Positions 26,101 to 39,100 of a stretch of DNA of 64,000 nt are shown here, in pieces. Under the pieces are notes generated by a model. It did no database searches and was not told where the DNA came from. It was given only the letters and a program-made list of their open reading frames with translations. The stretch is from Spirodela intermedia (taxonomy: Eukaryota; Streptophyta; Magnoliopsida; Alismatales; Araceae). The position numbers and the translations under genes are program-made. Location of the stretch: contig LR746271.1 in assembly GCA_902729315.2 (NCBI GenBank), forward strand, positions 3,432,001 through 3,496,000. Direction: 5' to 3'. The number at the start of each line of letters is the position of its first letter. Position 1 is the first letter of the stretch.

Positions 26101-28431
26101 GAAAATTGAATTTCAATCAAGATTTTCCATTTAACTTGTTATCTTCTTGCCATTGGGAGTTAAGCTTTAAACTGTACTCAAAAGGTAATACAAAAGTGTT
26201 ACAAAATTTTAGGATGTGGAGAAAATGATGATGATCAATTAGTTGCTTTAGCCATTGGAAAATATTTTTTTCTAATTAACTAACATGATAATTTTAAAAT
26301 AATCATAATTTTGAATTATTAGAAACTAGTACAGCACATCCTTTAATAATTCAACTATCCTCTATATTTCAACCAACACTACCGTCATAAAATTAATAAT
26401 GTATATATCTTAGGATATTAGTTGAGGTGTACCTAACTACAGACCACTTTCATTAAAACACATCTATAAGCACGTTTAAAAATAAATTAATTATTTTGAT
26501 GTCAATCCAAATTACCTCAAATAAAATATAGATACAAAGTATTTTCAATTAATTTTTAAAATATCATTCAAGATTAATACTTTGGTGACTTCTAATATGA
26601 TTGATATGTGCTTAATAAATATCTAAAATATCATCAATTTTTAAATGGTAATTAAAGAGTATTAGTTAATAAATATTTAGATTATTATAAGTATAGTTCT
26701 ACTATGATTGATAAAATTACAAGTAGAATCAATTCAAAGTATAATTTTCACTTTTTGAAGATACATTATTATATTTTAAATTCATCTTAATACTTTACTT
26801 CAATTATTTGAGTATTATTCAACGTCTAAATCATTACTTCTGAAAATGACATTTTTTGTAATTCTCAAAAAATATAGCTTTGCTGAGCAAAGTGACGATA
26901 TTGAGCAGATATTTAATTCGTATTCTTAATTTCAAATCATTTGTCAAACATGATCACTAAACCAACATACGAACAATTGACATCATTCAAATCTATATCC
27001 AATAATTTTCTAACTAATATAATTCAACATTGTGTTCAAATGTTCACACATATATTTTAGAATTAAAATCATAATGAGAACCATTTTTTTTTCCTTATGT
27101 AGGTTTTTCATCAGCCAAATCTTTTGAGATAATCAAGGCTCCTAAAGCCAACAAAGATGTCATGTGTGTATTTAAAATGGATTTACTAATAAAAAAACTG
27201 AACTTTAATCAATGTAAATTTTTTAAAAATTGAAAGTCATTATCTATTTTGGATTAAATGTTTTAATTTTTAGACCACAAAGTTGAATTTAGTATAATCC
27301 AATTTTCAGGCATTGTTAGAATTGAAAGTGACCATGTTATGATTGGCTATCTATTGAGGTAAAGCTATGAACCACGTGGAAGAGGAACAATACCATGGTA
27401 AACTATCTTGTCGTTCAATTCCAAGAACCTAACAAGGGAGCGATTGGTATCTCTTGTGAATACTAATCTTGTAATGACAAGCATGGTTGATAGGTTGACA
27501 ACTATTTGGTTTCGAGGGTCATGAGTACCTAGATATAATATTCCTGAAAGAATGGTGGGAAACTCAAAGAGCAAGAGCTCTTGGGATATTTGATGTACGT
27601 TGGGGGCTGAACCATTGAAACTATAAGCAAATGCTTGTTTTGATAACATAAATTGTGTGCATAACACAACCTACACCTCATAAAAAAAAAAATTATTCAT
27701 CTAATTATGCCCATCATTGTGTAAAGAGCTTTAAGATTTAGTCATGCTCATACATTAGGGTTAATCATCATTACAATCTAATGAATTAGAAATCATTTAG
27801 AAAATACAATTAAGTCTATTCACCCCCACCTATCTAGACCACTAGACTACTTTAGCCATCTTCAAGTCCTTTAATGTGGACATGATAGAGTTAATCCTAC
27901 TTCCAGCATTATTCATGAAGTAGATAATCTATCATGAGTAAACCTTTTGGAGTTTCAACAAAATTTCAATTAGAACTTTCAGAATCCCCATGATACACTG
28001 AAACAAATTCTTTTAATTATCACATTTTTGGTACTAAAGAGTCACTCCAATATGGCCTAGACTAAAAGTGATTTTAAAAACATAGTCCATATCGACAACT
28101 AACAGCTAATAAAAATTTCTTGTTTGCAAAGGTATTGTTTGATTGTATATAGAAATATGAGAGGTCTGTTCACAGAAAAAGTTCCAAAACACTTTAGCAT
28201 GAAGATTGACTTGACTAGTTTTTAGGGTGATTTATGTACAGAATAATTTTAAAATTTGTTGACAAAGGTTGAGCAGTTTTGTTTTTATATAAAAGATCGA
28301 AGAATATAAGCAAATGTACTTCACACATACAAGTTAAAGGGTGGTGCATCGGTATAGTGGGAATGACTTTGGGCAATGCATTCTAGACTAGGCAAGAAAT
28401 GGTTTACATATCAAATAAAACAATTACTAAA

Positions 28432-28433
<2 letters not shown>
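26101..28433. other. AT-rich intergenic DNA, no gene recognised
   Basis: Strongly AT-rich sequence. A 100-codon open frame on the minus strand (27365-27667) is the only longer frame. It has no recognised domain, no splice context and no GC elevation, so it is not called as a gene. Confidence 0.4.
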
Positions 28434-28482
<49 letters not shown>

Positions 28483-28528
28483 CCTCGCTCTCTCCCTCGC
28501 TCTCTCTCGCTGTCTCTCTCTCTCGTTC

Positions 28529-28576
<48 letters not shown>

Positions 28577-28646
28577 GCTCTCTCCCTCGCTCTCTCTCTC
28601 TCTCTCTCGTTCTCTCCCTCTCTCGCTCTCGCTCGCTCTCTCTCTT

Positions 28647-28700
<54 letters not shown>

Positions 28701-28712
28701 CTTTCTCTCGTT
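28434..28712. repeat. Long (CT)n microsatellite with higher-order structure
   Basis: About 280 bp of CT dinucleotides is interrupted by CCCTCG and CTCGTT variants. The interruption pattern 'ccctcgctctctccctcgct' occurs near 28483 and again near 28572, so a block of about 90 bp is itself duplicated. CT-rich sequence with lower purity continues to about 29080. All long Ser/Leu-rich or Arg/Glu-rich open frames here are products of the repeat. Confidence 0.95.
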
Positions 28713-29224
28713 CTATCTATCCATAACATATAGACATGTGCATCTATCTCTCCATTATAACCTACCAGTCTCTCTCTATCTCTGTCTCCATCCCTAGTTC
28801 ATATATTTCTCTCTCTCTCCATATTTCTGTCAGCATATTTCTCTCCCTTTCCCTCTCTCTCTCATCTTTCCCTATCTATATTCATTTCTTTCTTGTCTAT
28901 CTCTGTCCATCGCTCTCCCCCCCTTCTAATCTCTTCCATACACACGGAAACATCTCTCTCGAATCTCTCACAAATGCGCTTACATCTATCTTCCCCCATC
29001 TCTTTCCCTCCCTCCCTCGTTCTTCTTGGGGTAGGTGTTCTCTCTCTTTCTTTCCTTTCCTCTCCTCCCGGATGCATGCATATAAGAGTGTTTTTCACCC
29101 TCACCCAAGACGAAGCAGACATACAGACAGCCGCTAGATATTTTCCTCCTTTTCTCCCCCAAAGCTTGTCTTTAACCTGAGTTAAGAATATTAAATCAGC
29201 CCGCCACCAACTTGGGTTAAGCTG

Positions 29225-29640
29225 ACCACGCATTCTATGTCAATATCTATATATAAAAATAAAAATAATAAATATATATGGAACTTGCTCATCGACCCGG
29301 CCTGATCCTCATCCTCTGTGACGTGTCCGCCTATCATTTGTGGTGCACGCCGCGGTCTCCTCTGAGAATAGTGGACACCATTGACCTTGGCCGCATTACG
29401 ATCACCTTCTCTGATTGTGAGAAATCTGCTTACCGGCCTTCGAAGACTTCTCGTATGGGCTTCTCCCCGAGGTGTGCAAAGCGTGTGAAACGTGAGGCGG
29501 AGGCTCGGATTACCATCCACCAGTCTAAAGATGACGGCTGGCAGCATAAAATCCTCACGGAACGCCGCTGTCGTAGCATAGGCATCACTTGGGGTGTTGG
29601 ATTTTTATAATACCTCCCTCATTTAATTACTAACTATGAA
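29225..29640. other. CpG-containing, moderately GC-rich island upstream of the DUF1677 gene
   Basis: Unlike the AT-rich DNA to the left, this block is rich in CpG and open on both strands (29278-29610 plus, 29191-29547 minus). Neither translation shows a known domain. It may be distal promoter, an unrecognised short exon, or a fragment of a retained gene. No function is assigned. Confidence 0.35.
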
Positions 29641-29699
29641 TAAATCTGTTCTGGCGATATATTTCGCCTTATTCATGATTCATGGTGACTGCGTTTGAA

Positions 29700-30408
29700 A
29701 CAAAGGGGTATAAATACAAATAATATTTCATACCCAATGCTTGATGACGTGGCAATCTCTAAGCCCACCCCACCCCCCCCCCCACCTGTCGACACTCTCT
29801 CCTCCCAATCATCAGACCACCCGGACACGTCACTTGCCGCCAAATAAGAGGAGAGAGAGAGAGAGAGATAGCGAGAGAGAAAGAGAGAGGCTTCTTCTTG
29901 CAGCTCTCGCTGGGGAGTCATCGAGGGGGATTGCCTGGGATGACAGGGTCTTGCAGGGGAAACAGAGAAGAGGAGGTGGCGGGGAAGGAGGAGGACCAGG
30001 GGAGAGGCGTTGTTGTCTTCTGGAAGGCGGAGGCTCAGAGTGGCGGGGCTGCAGGCCGCGGAAGCCACCAGAGGTGCCCTTCTTCCTAGCGCGGGGAGGG
30101 AACGAGAGAGGATTCTTTCGGAGTTGGCTGGTCCAAGATTCTGCAATTTCAGGTGAGTTGCTCCGTAGATCATCGGAGCGGCTTTGGAGATTCGCGGCCT
30201 CTGTGTCCCGGCTTCTTCTGCCCTTCCTCAGCCTCCCTGCTGCATGATGATGGGGAATGAAAGCCGCCATTTATAACTGCTGCGATCGATCTCTTTCTCT
30301 CCGGCTTTCCTCTGAGATCGCTGGTGCTCTTTTCCTTTCTGGCAATCTCTGTATGTATGTGCTTAGGGTTTCCGGTGTGGAGGAAGGGAGAGAGCGGCGT
30401 CCTGAGCA
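29700..30408 (+). promoter_or_regulatory. Promoter, 5' UTR and 5'-UTR intron of the DUF1677 gene
   Basis: A TATA box (TATAAATA) is at 29709-29716. A GA microsatellite at 29851-29896 lies in the probable leader. A consensus donor CAG|GTGAGT at 30152/30153 and an acceptor GTGCTTAG ending at 30366 define a likely 214-bp leader intron, leaving 42 bases before the ATG at 30409. The GC content rises sharply from 29900 onward. The transcription start, probably 30-40 bp after the TATA box, is inferred. Confidence 0.55.
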
Positions 30409-30921
30409 ATGTCGGCGACGAAGCATTCCGATTCTGCCCCGATTTCGGCATCAGATCCACAGCCGAACCAGATCCAGGCGGGAAACGCGGCGGCTGCGGC
30501 GCCGGTGGCGGAGGAGGTAGGATTCGCCGAGTGCGAATGCTGCGGGCTGAGGGAGGAATGTACGGAGGCGTACATCGAGCGCGTAAGGGAGATCTACGAC
30601 GGTCGCTGGGTGTGTGGGCTCTGCGCGGAGGCCGTGAAGGAGGAGATCTGCCGATCGAGCCCTTGCCGCCCCATCACCACCGACGAGGCGCTCGATCAAC
30701 ACGCCGCCTTCTGCCGGAGCTGCCAGTCGTCCCCTGTCGCGGCCGACGCCAACGAGCACCTCATCGCCGCCATGCGGCAGCTACTCCGCCGCAGCCTCGA
30801 CTCTCCCCCGGGAATCCGGTCCACGCCTAGCAGCCCCAGCCGGAGGACCCCTGGCGATGGGGAGCATCCTCGGCGTTCCCTTGCTCGCTCCGACAGCTGC
30901 TTCCCCACCTTGGCAGGCTGA
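30409..30921 (+). CDS. DUF1677 family protein (plant-specific, zinc-ribbon-like)
   Basis: The single-exon frame encodes 170 aa from an ATG in good context to a TGA at 30919-30921. Residues about 1-36 are a low-complexity Ala/Ser/Pro leader. Residues about 37-115 form the DUF1677 core: CECCGLREECTEAYIERV, then GRWVCGLCAEAVKEE, then an H-x(3)-C-R-S-C motif. The Cys/His pairs look like metal ligands, though binding is not proven for the family. The tail is Ser/Arg/Pro-rich with 'RRTPGD' and 'RSLARSDSC' stretches that could be phosphorylated. The family is known only from plants and its biochemical role is unknown. Coding GC is very high, in contrast to the flanks. Frames on the other strand and in +1 are GC shadows. 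Confidence 0.9.
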   Translation: MSATKHSDSAPISASDPQPNQIQAGNAAAAAPVAEEVGFAECECCGLREECTEAYIERVREIYDGRWVCGLCAEAVKEEICRSSPCRPITTDEALDQHAAFCRSCQSSPVAADANEHLIAAMRQLLRRSLDSPPGIRSTPSSPSRRTPGDGEHPRRSLARSDSCFPTLAG

Positions 30922-31311
30922 GGAACCCCAGAGCAGAGCCGGAGATGAGACGAATCGGATGCAACACAGCTTTCCCATTGAATTTTTCCTTCCTCCGTCT
31001 GGATTAGGGTTTTATCAGGGTATGCCAAGACGCGTGATCGCTAGGTTTTTCGACCTAGTCCATGGATTCTTCTTCCCATCCTCCTTGGTTAGTCTTCTGC
31101 AGAGAATCAAGCCCTAACCCCCATCCTCCATCTGGGTTAGGCATTTGGGGACCACATTAGGGCCTCCGGAGGTATCTGATGACCACAGTCGACCAGATCC
31201 ATGAACGATCCTTCCTCCCCTGCACCCCAATTCCCTGACGATCTCCCGCTTCAGATTTCTTCCAACAATATCATCTATAACTCTGGATGGACCAGACTCC
31301 ATCAACGAACG

Positions 31312-31317
31312 AATAAA
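31312..31317 (+). terminator. Candidate polyadenylation signal (AATAAA) of the DUF1677 gene
   Basis: This canonical hexamer lies about 390 bp after the stop codon. It sits at the edge where GC-rich, gene-like sequence changes to AT-rich intergenic DNA. Cleavage would be expected 15-30 bp further on. Confidence 0.45.
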
Positions 31318-31339
31318 AGCTCATTCTCTCGGCTAATCA

Positions 31340-34300
31340 AACCCTAGATTTTTATCGGAATAACCAACCACACTGACGTGATATTGCCCACCAGCATGAT
31401 GCAATTAACAAACTCTTTGTGATAAAATATCCTCAATATGACGGCCAACTCAAATTTTATAATTTTTTTAATAAAATGTATCTATTTTCTAATTTGCTGC
31501 CAATAGAAAGAAGGGTGTAAGAACAGGTAAATGTCATTAAATCGCACTTCATGTTCTATCTTACACTGAATACAACAAAATCACCAATTATATTTTGATT
31601 GCATATTTAATAAGAACCTCACATCATCAATCTCCTAAAATACTCAAACTTATTATAAATATGGTCCCATTTTTATGACACAATTTATTAACAAGAAGAA
31701 CAAGATGTAGTATTGTATATGTCATTTCCTAATGTTAATGCAACATTAGTCCATTATGCCATAATAGAGTACTAATTATAAAAGAATTCGTCTAAATAAT
31801 AAAATAAATATCTATGCCATTAAAAGATAAAGACAAAGTTTACACCAAGCACTAGTCTACACTAGAACTCAAACAATAGGCTTTAGACCCCCCATAAATC
31901 CAAGCCTACACTAGCATATGATTGTGCTTGTTTGTGAGAGAGAGCATTCCCACATGACTAGTCATGGACCTTCCATTTGGCAATAAAAACAAGACTTGAC
32001 TTTATGGGTTGGGTCACATTAAAGCCTTGATAATGACTTAGTCAAGTGATGGGTAACTGCATTGAGAGAGAAAGAGAGCGAGAGGGAGGTTGGGTGTGTG
32101 GGAGAGGAAATTAGTACAAGATCACCAACTATGTAAAAATGGGGTGTGGTTTTTGGGCAAGATTATAAAAAAAACCATTAGTGGCTAATATACTTATTGG
32201 ACTCTTCTTTGGGACCAGCTCATACAAAACTTTGAATATCATCTCGGTGGGTCTTCGGAGAATATCTTCATGACTTCTTGCAAGACTAAGTCATCTAATG
32301 AAAATAGACTGCACTGTTGGAGCATCTCTGATATTTGTAGTCACACCATGTGCCAAGCCCTTGACACTAATCATTGCATGACTGATGATGAAGTCCACAC
32401 TAATGAACATGGGCTTCCTTTCCATGATTCCTTGGGCATTATTTAAGGCATGTCCACAAATCAGTGATGAAAGATGGAAGAATCATTATCAAAGTGACTA
32501 ATTGACCATCTTTTAGTTGTTGAATTAAAAGATGTCAAATTTTAATATTAATACTGAACTTAGAATCTAGAATTTAACTTTATAATTTTGATGAATTAAA
32601 TTCAATCCTCAAATTCAATTGTTGAATTCTTTAATATCAAATTCGGTTCTCAATCTTTAAAGAATTAAAGAGAATGAGAGGAACTACAAGAGATTTTTTC
32701 ATTTCTAACTCTTAGTTGTTGCTATCATATCTCCTCATACAAGAAAACAATAGCAACAAAGTGACTAGCAAAGGGTAAAAGAAGATTAAAAAAAAGGGTA
32801 AACAGTGTGTACAACTCATGCAATGTTTTAGAGTTGAAATCAAAATGTAAGACATCATTTATGCAATAAGAAAATAACTTCAAGTATATTTAAAATAAGA
32901 TGGTCCCTATTTGTAATCCAAGGATAAGAAAAAACAAAGATGCTAATGCTAACTCCACTCATAAAATGCAGAGAATTAAATCCACAAGTCTATAGTCTAA
33001 TTTTGCCATGTTCCTATCATTCACATGGCTAGACCTAGGAAGCTAATGCAAATGGACTGAAACCCCCTGCTTTGTTACTCTTTCAACCCCATTTGACACA
33101 CTAGAGTTAATCTTGGTCATTGGAAGAGGGGATTCAGGCCACCACCATGCTCAGCCCATGGGGAATGTGCTTTGTCTGTCATAGCAACTGCCATTGTTGC
33201 TGTGCTGCCACTACTGCCGCCACTGTGCTCACCTCCACATGTAACTCGAGGTAGATCATTGCTGCTATCACTATCATGCTGCGGTTGTTCTGCATTGTCA
33301 TCCACCATGCTCACCTCCACATGTCACACAGAGGGAGGTGTGCTATTTCCACTGTCATTGTGCCCTAGTTCTCCATCGGGGTCTAGCCCCTTTTCTCGCT
33401 CTCTGTCTCTTCTCCACTTAACCCGCTCATGATGGGCCTAGCTATTGGGCCTAATATAGTCGGCCCATTACCAGGCCACATCTCACTCTACAAATTCGAA
33501 TAATTTCTGAGAATTATTTTTTTCTTGATTATGATTCTTCTACACTTCCTCATCAATTTAAATATATCTTAAGGGTATATCTCTTGGACATTCATGTTAG
33601 TATAAGTTAAATCATTAAAAATGATATTCAAATAAAATAAGAATTCATGAAATATGCTCTGAAATCTATTTGATATTTTTCATTCAATCTGGTTACATCT
33701 AACCTTAGTTAATGTGCTATTTATCATCATTTTTCTTTGATTAACACATGAAAATTAACCATTAACACTAACCACTTGAAGAGTTAGAGTTATCTTTCTC
33801 ACTTTCTCTTTCTCTCTTTTGTAGAGTCCCAAAAGTTATTGTACAAGTCTCTTCTTTCCCCCCTCCTCCTTCCCCCTTTCTCCTTAAGAGAGGTCTCGAA
33901 TGAGAGAGTTTGTCTCGTAGTAAGTCATTATGTCATCAACTACAATATATCGTCATTGAGATACTCTCTCTCTCTCTTCCCTTAAGTTTGTTGTGCATCA
34001 TTTTTTTGTCATTATCTACTATTCACGCCCTACTATGCATTATTCCAAAATCAAGGTTCCACCACATATCTCATAAATTCTTTGTCCTAAATAAGTCATA
34101 AAAAGAACAATGAAACTATAGATTGAGCCTTTTGTGCATCCTATCTTCTCAAGAGGACCTCCCTCTTCTCTATGGTGACACAAAAGGGTATAGGCAGTCA
34201 TATCTTCTCAAGTCAAATTTCATGATTTCCATTTCTTGATTTTTTTGTGCTTCCTCTTTAGATTCTAGCTCTTTAAAGTTTTTATTAATTGATTTTGCAA

Positions 34301-34450
34301 CTTGATTTCTCCTCCAAAGCTCTCCATGTGTGATGACAGAGTTGTAACATGGTTTTCTAATAATTTCTTTATTATTATATCATGAATTTTCAATTTCTAT
34401 GTTTCATTTCGAGTTATTAATTGATTCTATCATGTGAGGTAACAGACACA
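31340..34450. other. Intergenic DNA, no gene recognised
   Basis: AT-rich, with a CT/GC-richer patch at 33130-33440 in which 'gctcacctccacatgt' occurs twice (near 33226 and 33309). Frames in that patch (33117-33320 minus, 33172-33432 plus) are Ser/Leu/Gly-rich and without a known domain. No RNA gene was seen. Confidence 0.4.
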
Positions 34451-34455
34451 ATAGG

Positions 34456-36166
34456 TGACATGACTTAGTCATTCTATAACAAATCATATAAATTTAAAAT
34501 TTATAAAACTAGAAAATACTAATTTTCATATATTTATAAGTATTTCTAGATAAATATATCAATTATAATTCACTAAAAGTTTTAAAAATAGTGAGAATTT
34601 TCTAAGTCGATCATAAGGATGTAATATAATATCGGGTAATATTTTAGTATTTTCTTCGAAGAATAATTTTTTTATAAATTTTATACTAAGAAATAAAAAT
34701 AATATATATTTAAAATTCTTGAAAAAGAGAAATAAGGGTGCAGACGTTAGGATGATGTTAGCGCCCAATGAACACGAATCGAACAAAAATAGAGTTCTAC
34801 TCGATGATTCCTACATAAGCAATTATAGATGATTTAATTAATCAAATTAAGATTTATAAAAACTCAAAGAATCATAATTGAATGAAGAATAGCTTGATAG
34901 ATTTAAATTAGATAAATTATCACTAAATGAAAAAAAAATAAGTTGAAAGTAAAAAAATAGAGTTCTAGTGTCGCGACGGTAATGCATCGAAATTCTGAAC
35001 GTTTGGGAGAATTATCGTGTAGTATCCACGATTTTGAAAGCTCTTTTTGAACAAGGACAACGTGGACAATCTCTAAATCTTCTTGCAAAGTTCAAAGATC
35101 GATGAAATAGGTCGTCGAATCATCTCTACTGATTATCATCCAACGGAGTAAAAAAACGAGGACTTTGCGGCTCTCCGATAGTTGTCACCCAGTAGAAAGA
35201 AGTTGGATGGAGGTGGGGCACGTGTTAGGAAGCTTCATCCTTAGGTCCGCGCAGTAAGAAAAAGCTTTTCATTGCATTTGATATGTTCTCAAGAGGTGAC
35301 AACTCGTCTCCCAACGAATTGTCTTCTTCCCGATGATAGCTTATTTGTCGATCAATCAAAGATGCTTTACTTAATAGATTTAGGATCCTTGTATCACGAA
35401 TTGTTCAACAATTTTAGTAACAATACTCTGCGAATCGTATTGACAAGATTTTTGCTAATGATCAAGCGATTCTAATGGCTTAATCCCTCACCGGTGATCT
35501 ATAGGAAAGTCATGATTTAATCATATAAAAATATATATTTTGACTCTAGTATGATTCGAACCTGCGCCTGTCGTCTGCTTATATGAGAGAGATTGAAATA
35601 AGTACTCTAATACTCTTATAAAGTGATGTCGTCATAGTATATCTCTATTATAACTAAAGGATATTTAGGATATTAAAATAAACAAAATCATTCTAGGAAA
35701 GTTGTGATCATCGATTTAGTCTCACATCAGTTGTATGCCGAAGTTTTGGGTGAATATATAGTAATATTAGATTTAAAAGTAATGAGTCCATTTCTCGCGT
35801 GTACAACCACTCCTTACCCCACAACCAATTAACCACTAGTGACATGGAAGGAGAGTGGCACACACGTGTCCCCATCGGTCCATAGCTGTTCGAGCCCCTA
35901 TTCACGGCTCTACCCCGACTGTGCTTCCGACCTATTTGCGGGCCCAGTTGGCTACTGGGTCCCTCTCTTTTCTATCATTTTATTTTATTTATTTTTCTTT
36001 ATTTATCTTAAAAATAGGATTATAAAAATTATATAAATTTACATAAAATCAAATAATTAGTCAAAAAATCACATTAATCAACTGAAAACTACTTTGCATA
36101 ATTTAACACAAATATAAGGCTAAAACTATATTTTTTATTAATTATTAACTCAAATATAACTCTTGA
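34456..36166 (-). mobile_element. Solo-like LTR with eroded 3' side
   Basis: It starts TGACATGACTTAGTC and runs through the conserved LTR blocks ('cagacgttaggatgatg', 'gattcgaacc', 'actccttaccccac', and the pyrimidine-rich 'tctttatttatctta'). At the right end the terminal stem-loop arm and GACTTATCA are replaced by diverged sequence. Flanking ATAGG (34451-34455) and GTAGG (36167-36171) may be an imperfect target-site duplication, which sets the right border used here. Confidence 0.75.
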
Positions 36167-36171
36167 GTAGG

Positions 36172-39100
36172 ATCAATCATAATTTTCTTTTATAATTTTT
36201 TTTAATATGTTTAGATTTTATTGAGTCATAGATCATCTACTCCATTTCATCATAGGAGGAAAATTTACTAACAAATTTTCTTTTCATCTTCCTTTCTTTA
36301 TATGGTTTTTCCACATTATTCTATAGGAGCATTCAAATCAACACAAATTAGAGGTGGTCTAGAGACAACCAAGATGTCAATAAGAATATATCTTTTATTT
36401 CAGAAGTCAGTGGAGACAAGAGAGCACTACGTTACAACTTGGCAATCAAAGAAATCATTTATTTTTTATCTTTATTTTTCAACTTTTTAACTTTCAATGT
36501 GTTGAGAATGAATTAAAGATATATTTTTATCTTTAACATCTATAGAAATGACATGAATCCACTAAACTTATTATTTAAAAATCTTTGGAGTTCAATTTAT
36601 GAATTATTCAATTTTAATGATCTTATAACACAATGATTCAGACCCACTAGTAACATATAAGAGTTTAATATTGTGGGTCCTTAGTAAGTTGGAAAGTATA
36701 TTAAGGGGGGGGTTGAACTTTTTTGGAATAATTTTTATTTTTATTAGATATTTATTCTACAAACTACAATTGAAATGAGTAGACAAAGTTGCATGGGTCA
36801 AAATAGAAATTGTTGATCAAAACAATAGGTCAGCACATGTTTGTTGATCAACACACTTTTCAGGTGGGCCTACACACTACTCTCTAAATCAACTTTGACA
36901 CCAACTTTTATACTGTTTTGACTTTCCTTTGGCCTATGTTTGCTTAACATAGATTTTACCTTAGCTTCCACAAACTCTAAGAATACAATTGAAATTCATG
37001 AGATCAATAACCTCTTTTTTACATGATGGCTTTTTCAAAACAATCACTCCACATGGAATGTCAAGGCATAAATTTTACTATCTACCTATATTACAAGCAT
37101 TCCCAAGTGATTTACATGTATAAAATATGAAATGGAAAAAAGGGGACTTCTGCAACGGGCTATGCCACACATTACTTATGAGGGAAGTCGCAAGCACCTA
37201 CAATGTCATGATCACATTGGTTTACCCTTTCATGACTTAAAATAATCTCAATATGCTTTAAATGATGATTCTATTATAGAAGAAAACAATTAGAGCAGTT
37301 AAAGAAGCTTTGAATGTCCAACAACTTTCAGTAGTAGAAGCTTACACCAATAATTTGGTAGATTAAGATGATCAAATTTTTTCATCATTGGGCGTTGCTT
37401 GAAAGCTCATCCAAGAGTTTTTTTTAGGCCCTACGATCTCAATCATTTGAGTTCAAATATTTTAGACATGATATGTTAAAGACTTTTTGGTCCAATACAT
37501 GGGTTGGCATATTGATAAACTATGGAGTCATACTGGTCTAAGTTAATAACCCATATTGATTATAATTTCTCTTAGGTTAATCACCTATTTTTTTGTTATT
37601 GTCACATGTCATGAGCATTTTGATGTTTTTGGGAATTTTGGCATGACTAAGCCAGCTGTTGATAGCCTCCGCCATAAAACTCTAGATTCATTCCGGCCGT
37701 TGGTGTTAAAAAAAATGTAGTATTTAATGATGACAAAACTTGATTACAAATAAATATGATAATTTTATGATATTTAAATCAAATAAAAATTCACAACCAT
37801 AATCATCATTACTTTCTAGAGAAGTTGAATGCTATAATTTTTATATTGAAAATTGTGTCATGATCATAGCCTTATAGGAAACATTATAAACCTAATGAAA
37901 ATAAACACAATGCAAAAAATAGAGTACCAAAATTTAAAAAAACATTTTTTCTGATTTTTACAATATCACTTAATTCAAAAACAAATGAAGGAGAAAATCG
38001 TACATATTTCTAATTTAATTGAGTAAAAATATTTTTATTTGAAAGATTATGCAACATATATGGGCTTGCAACCAAGCACAAGAAGGCTTATTTAAAGCGG
38101 AATCCAACACACAAATTGCACATCAAAATCAACATATGCAAATAGTTATGAGTTTGATAATATTTATCAAAATATTTTCTGGAATATTTTCGGGCACATG
38201 CTCAACCCATTTAGGTCCGCTCAACTAATTGTTAAGTCAACCATTTAGTAGGATAAGTAAAGGCTAAAAAGAGGGTCATTCACTCAAATTAGGGTTTGAT
38301 GAGGAGAAATCAAAGGGGGAATACTACGAGTTAAGAAAGAACCTTTACACTACATATCTAATAGATCTTAATCAATGTGTTACAAGATAACCAAAATTTA
38401 ATAATTCATAAACTGAATTCCAATGATGTTTTAAATAATAAATTTGTGGATTCAGGTTGTCTCCAAAAGGACGAAAGAAAAATTATATCTTTATTTTTTT
38501 TATCAACACTTATTGAAAGCTAAACAACTAAAAATAGAAAATAGATGAATTCTTTAATTGCTAGGTGGTCATAGTTGAGTTCTATTGTCTCCATTGACTT
38601 CTAAAATTAAAGAAAAACTTTTGATCTTCTTGTGATTGCCTCCATATCACCTTTAACTCACTTTGATCCATGAGTCACTGAAAAAAATTATAAACAAACT
38701 GAAGAAATAAAGAAACAAAGAGGAAGAAAATGCTGATTTGTCACCTGGTTGTCCTACAAGCAATGAAAGAATAGAATAGGTGATTTGTAAGTCTAGGAGA
38801 TATAAAAATATTAGAATAAATGACTTTAAGAAATAACTATATTTGATCCTACCATACACAATACAAAATAAACTTGAAGAAAAGGAGACACAATGCTCAG
38901 CAAAATAAAGGAGACAATATGAAGAAATCTTGTCTCAACTCTATCATCACACACAAAAAGCTTTGTAGGAGAAATCAGATTACAAAAAAAATTAAAATAA
39001 ATCTTAAAATAGTTGGAATCAAGAGAGAAAGTAACTAAAAAACTCAAGAAATTAAAAGCATGAAATTTTATTGAGAACAGAGGACTGACAATGCTCCTCT

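Noticed and set aside
27365-27667. 100-codon minus-strand frame
   Set aside because: The peptide looks non-repetitive, but I cannot match it to a family, and there is no splice, promoter or GC support.
28376-29137. Ser/Leu-rich and Arg/Glu-rich frames of 100-133 codons
   Set aside because: They are translations of the CT microsatellite and adjacent CT-rich DNA.
29673-30520. Several frames of 87-168 codons on both strands before the DUF1677 ATG
   Set aside because: They lie in a GC-rich leader with GA runs, overlap each other on both strands and lack domains.
33117-33432. Short gene encoding a Ser/Gly-rich or Leu-rich protein
   Set aside because: The frames overlap on opposite strands, are low-complexity, and include a repeated 'gctcacctccacatgt' string.
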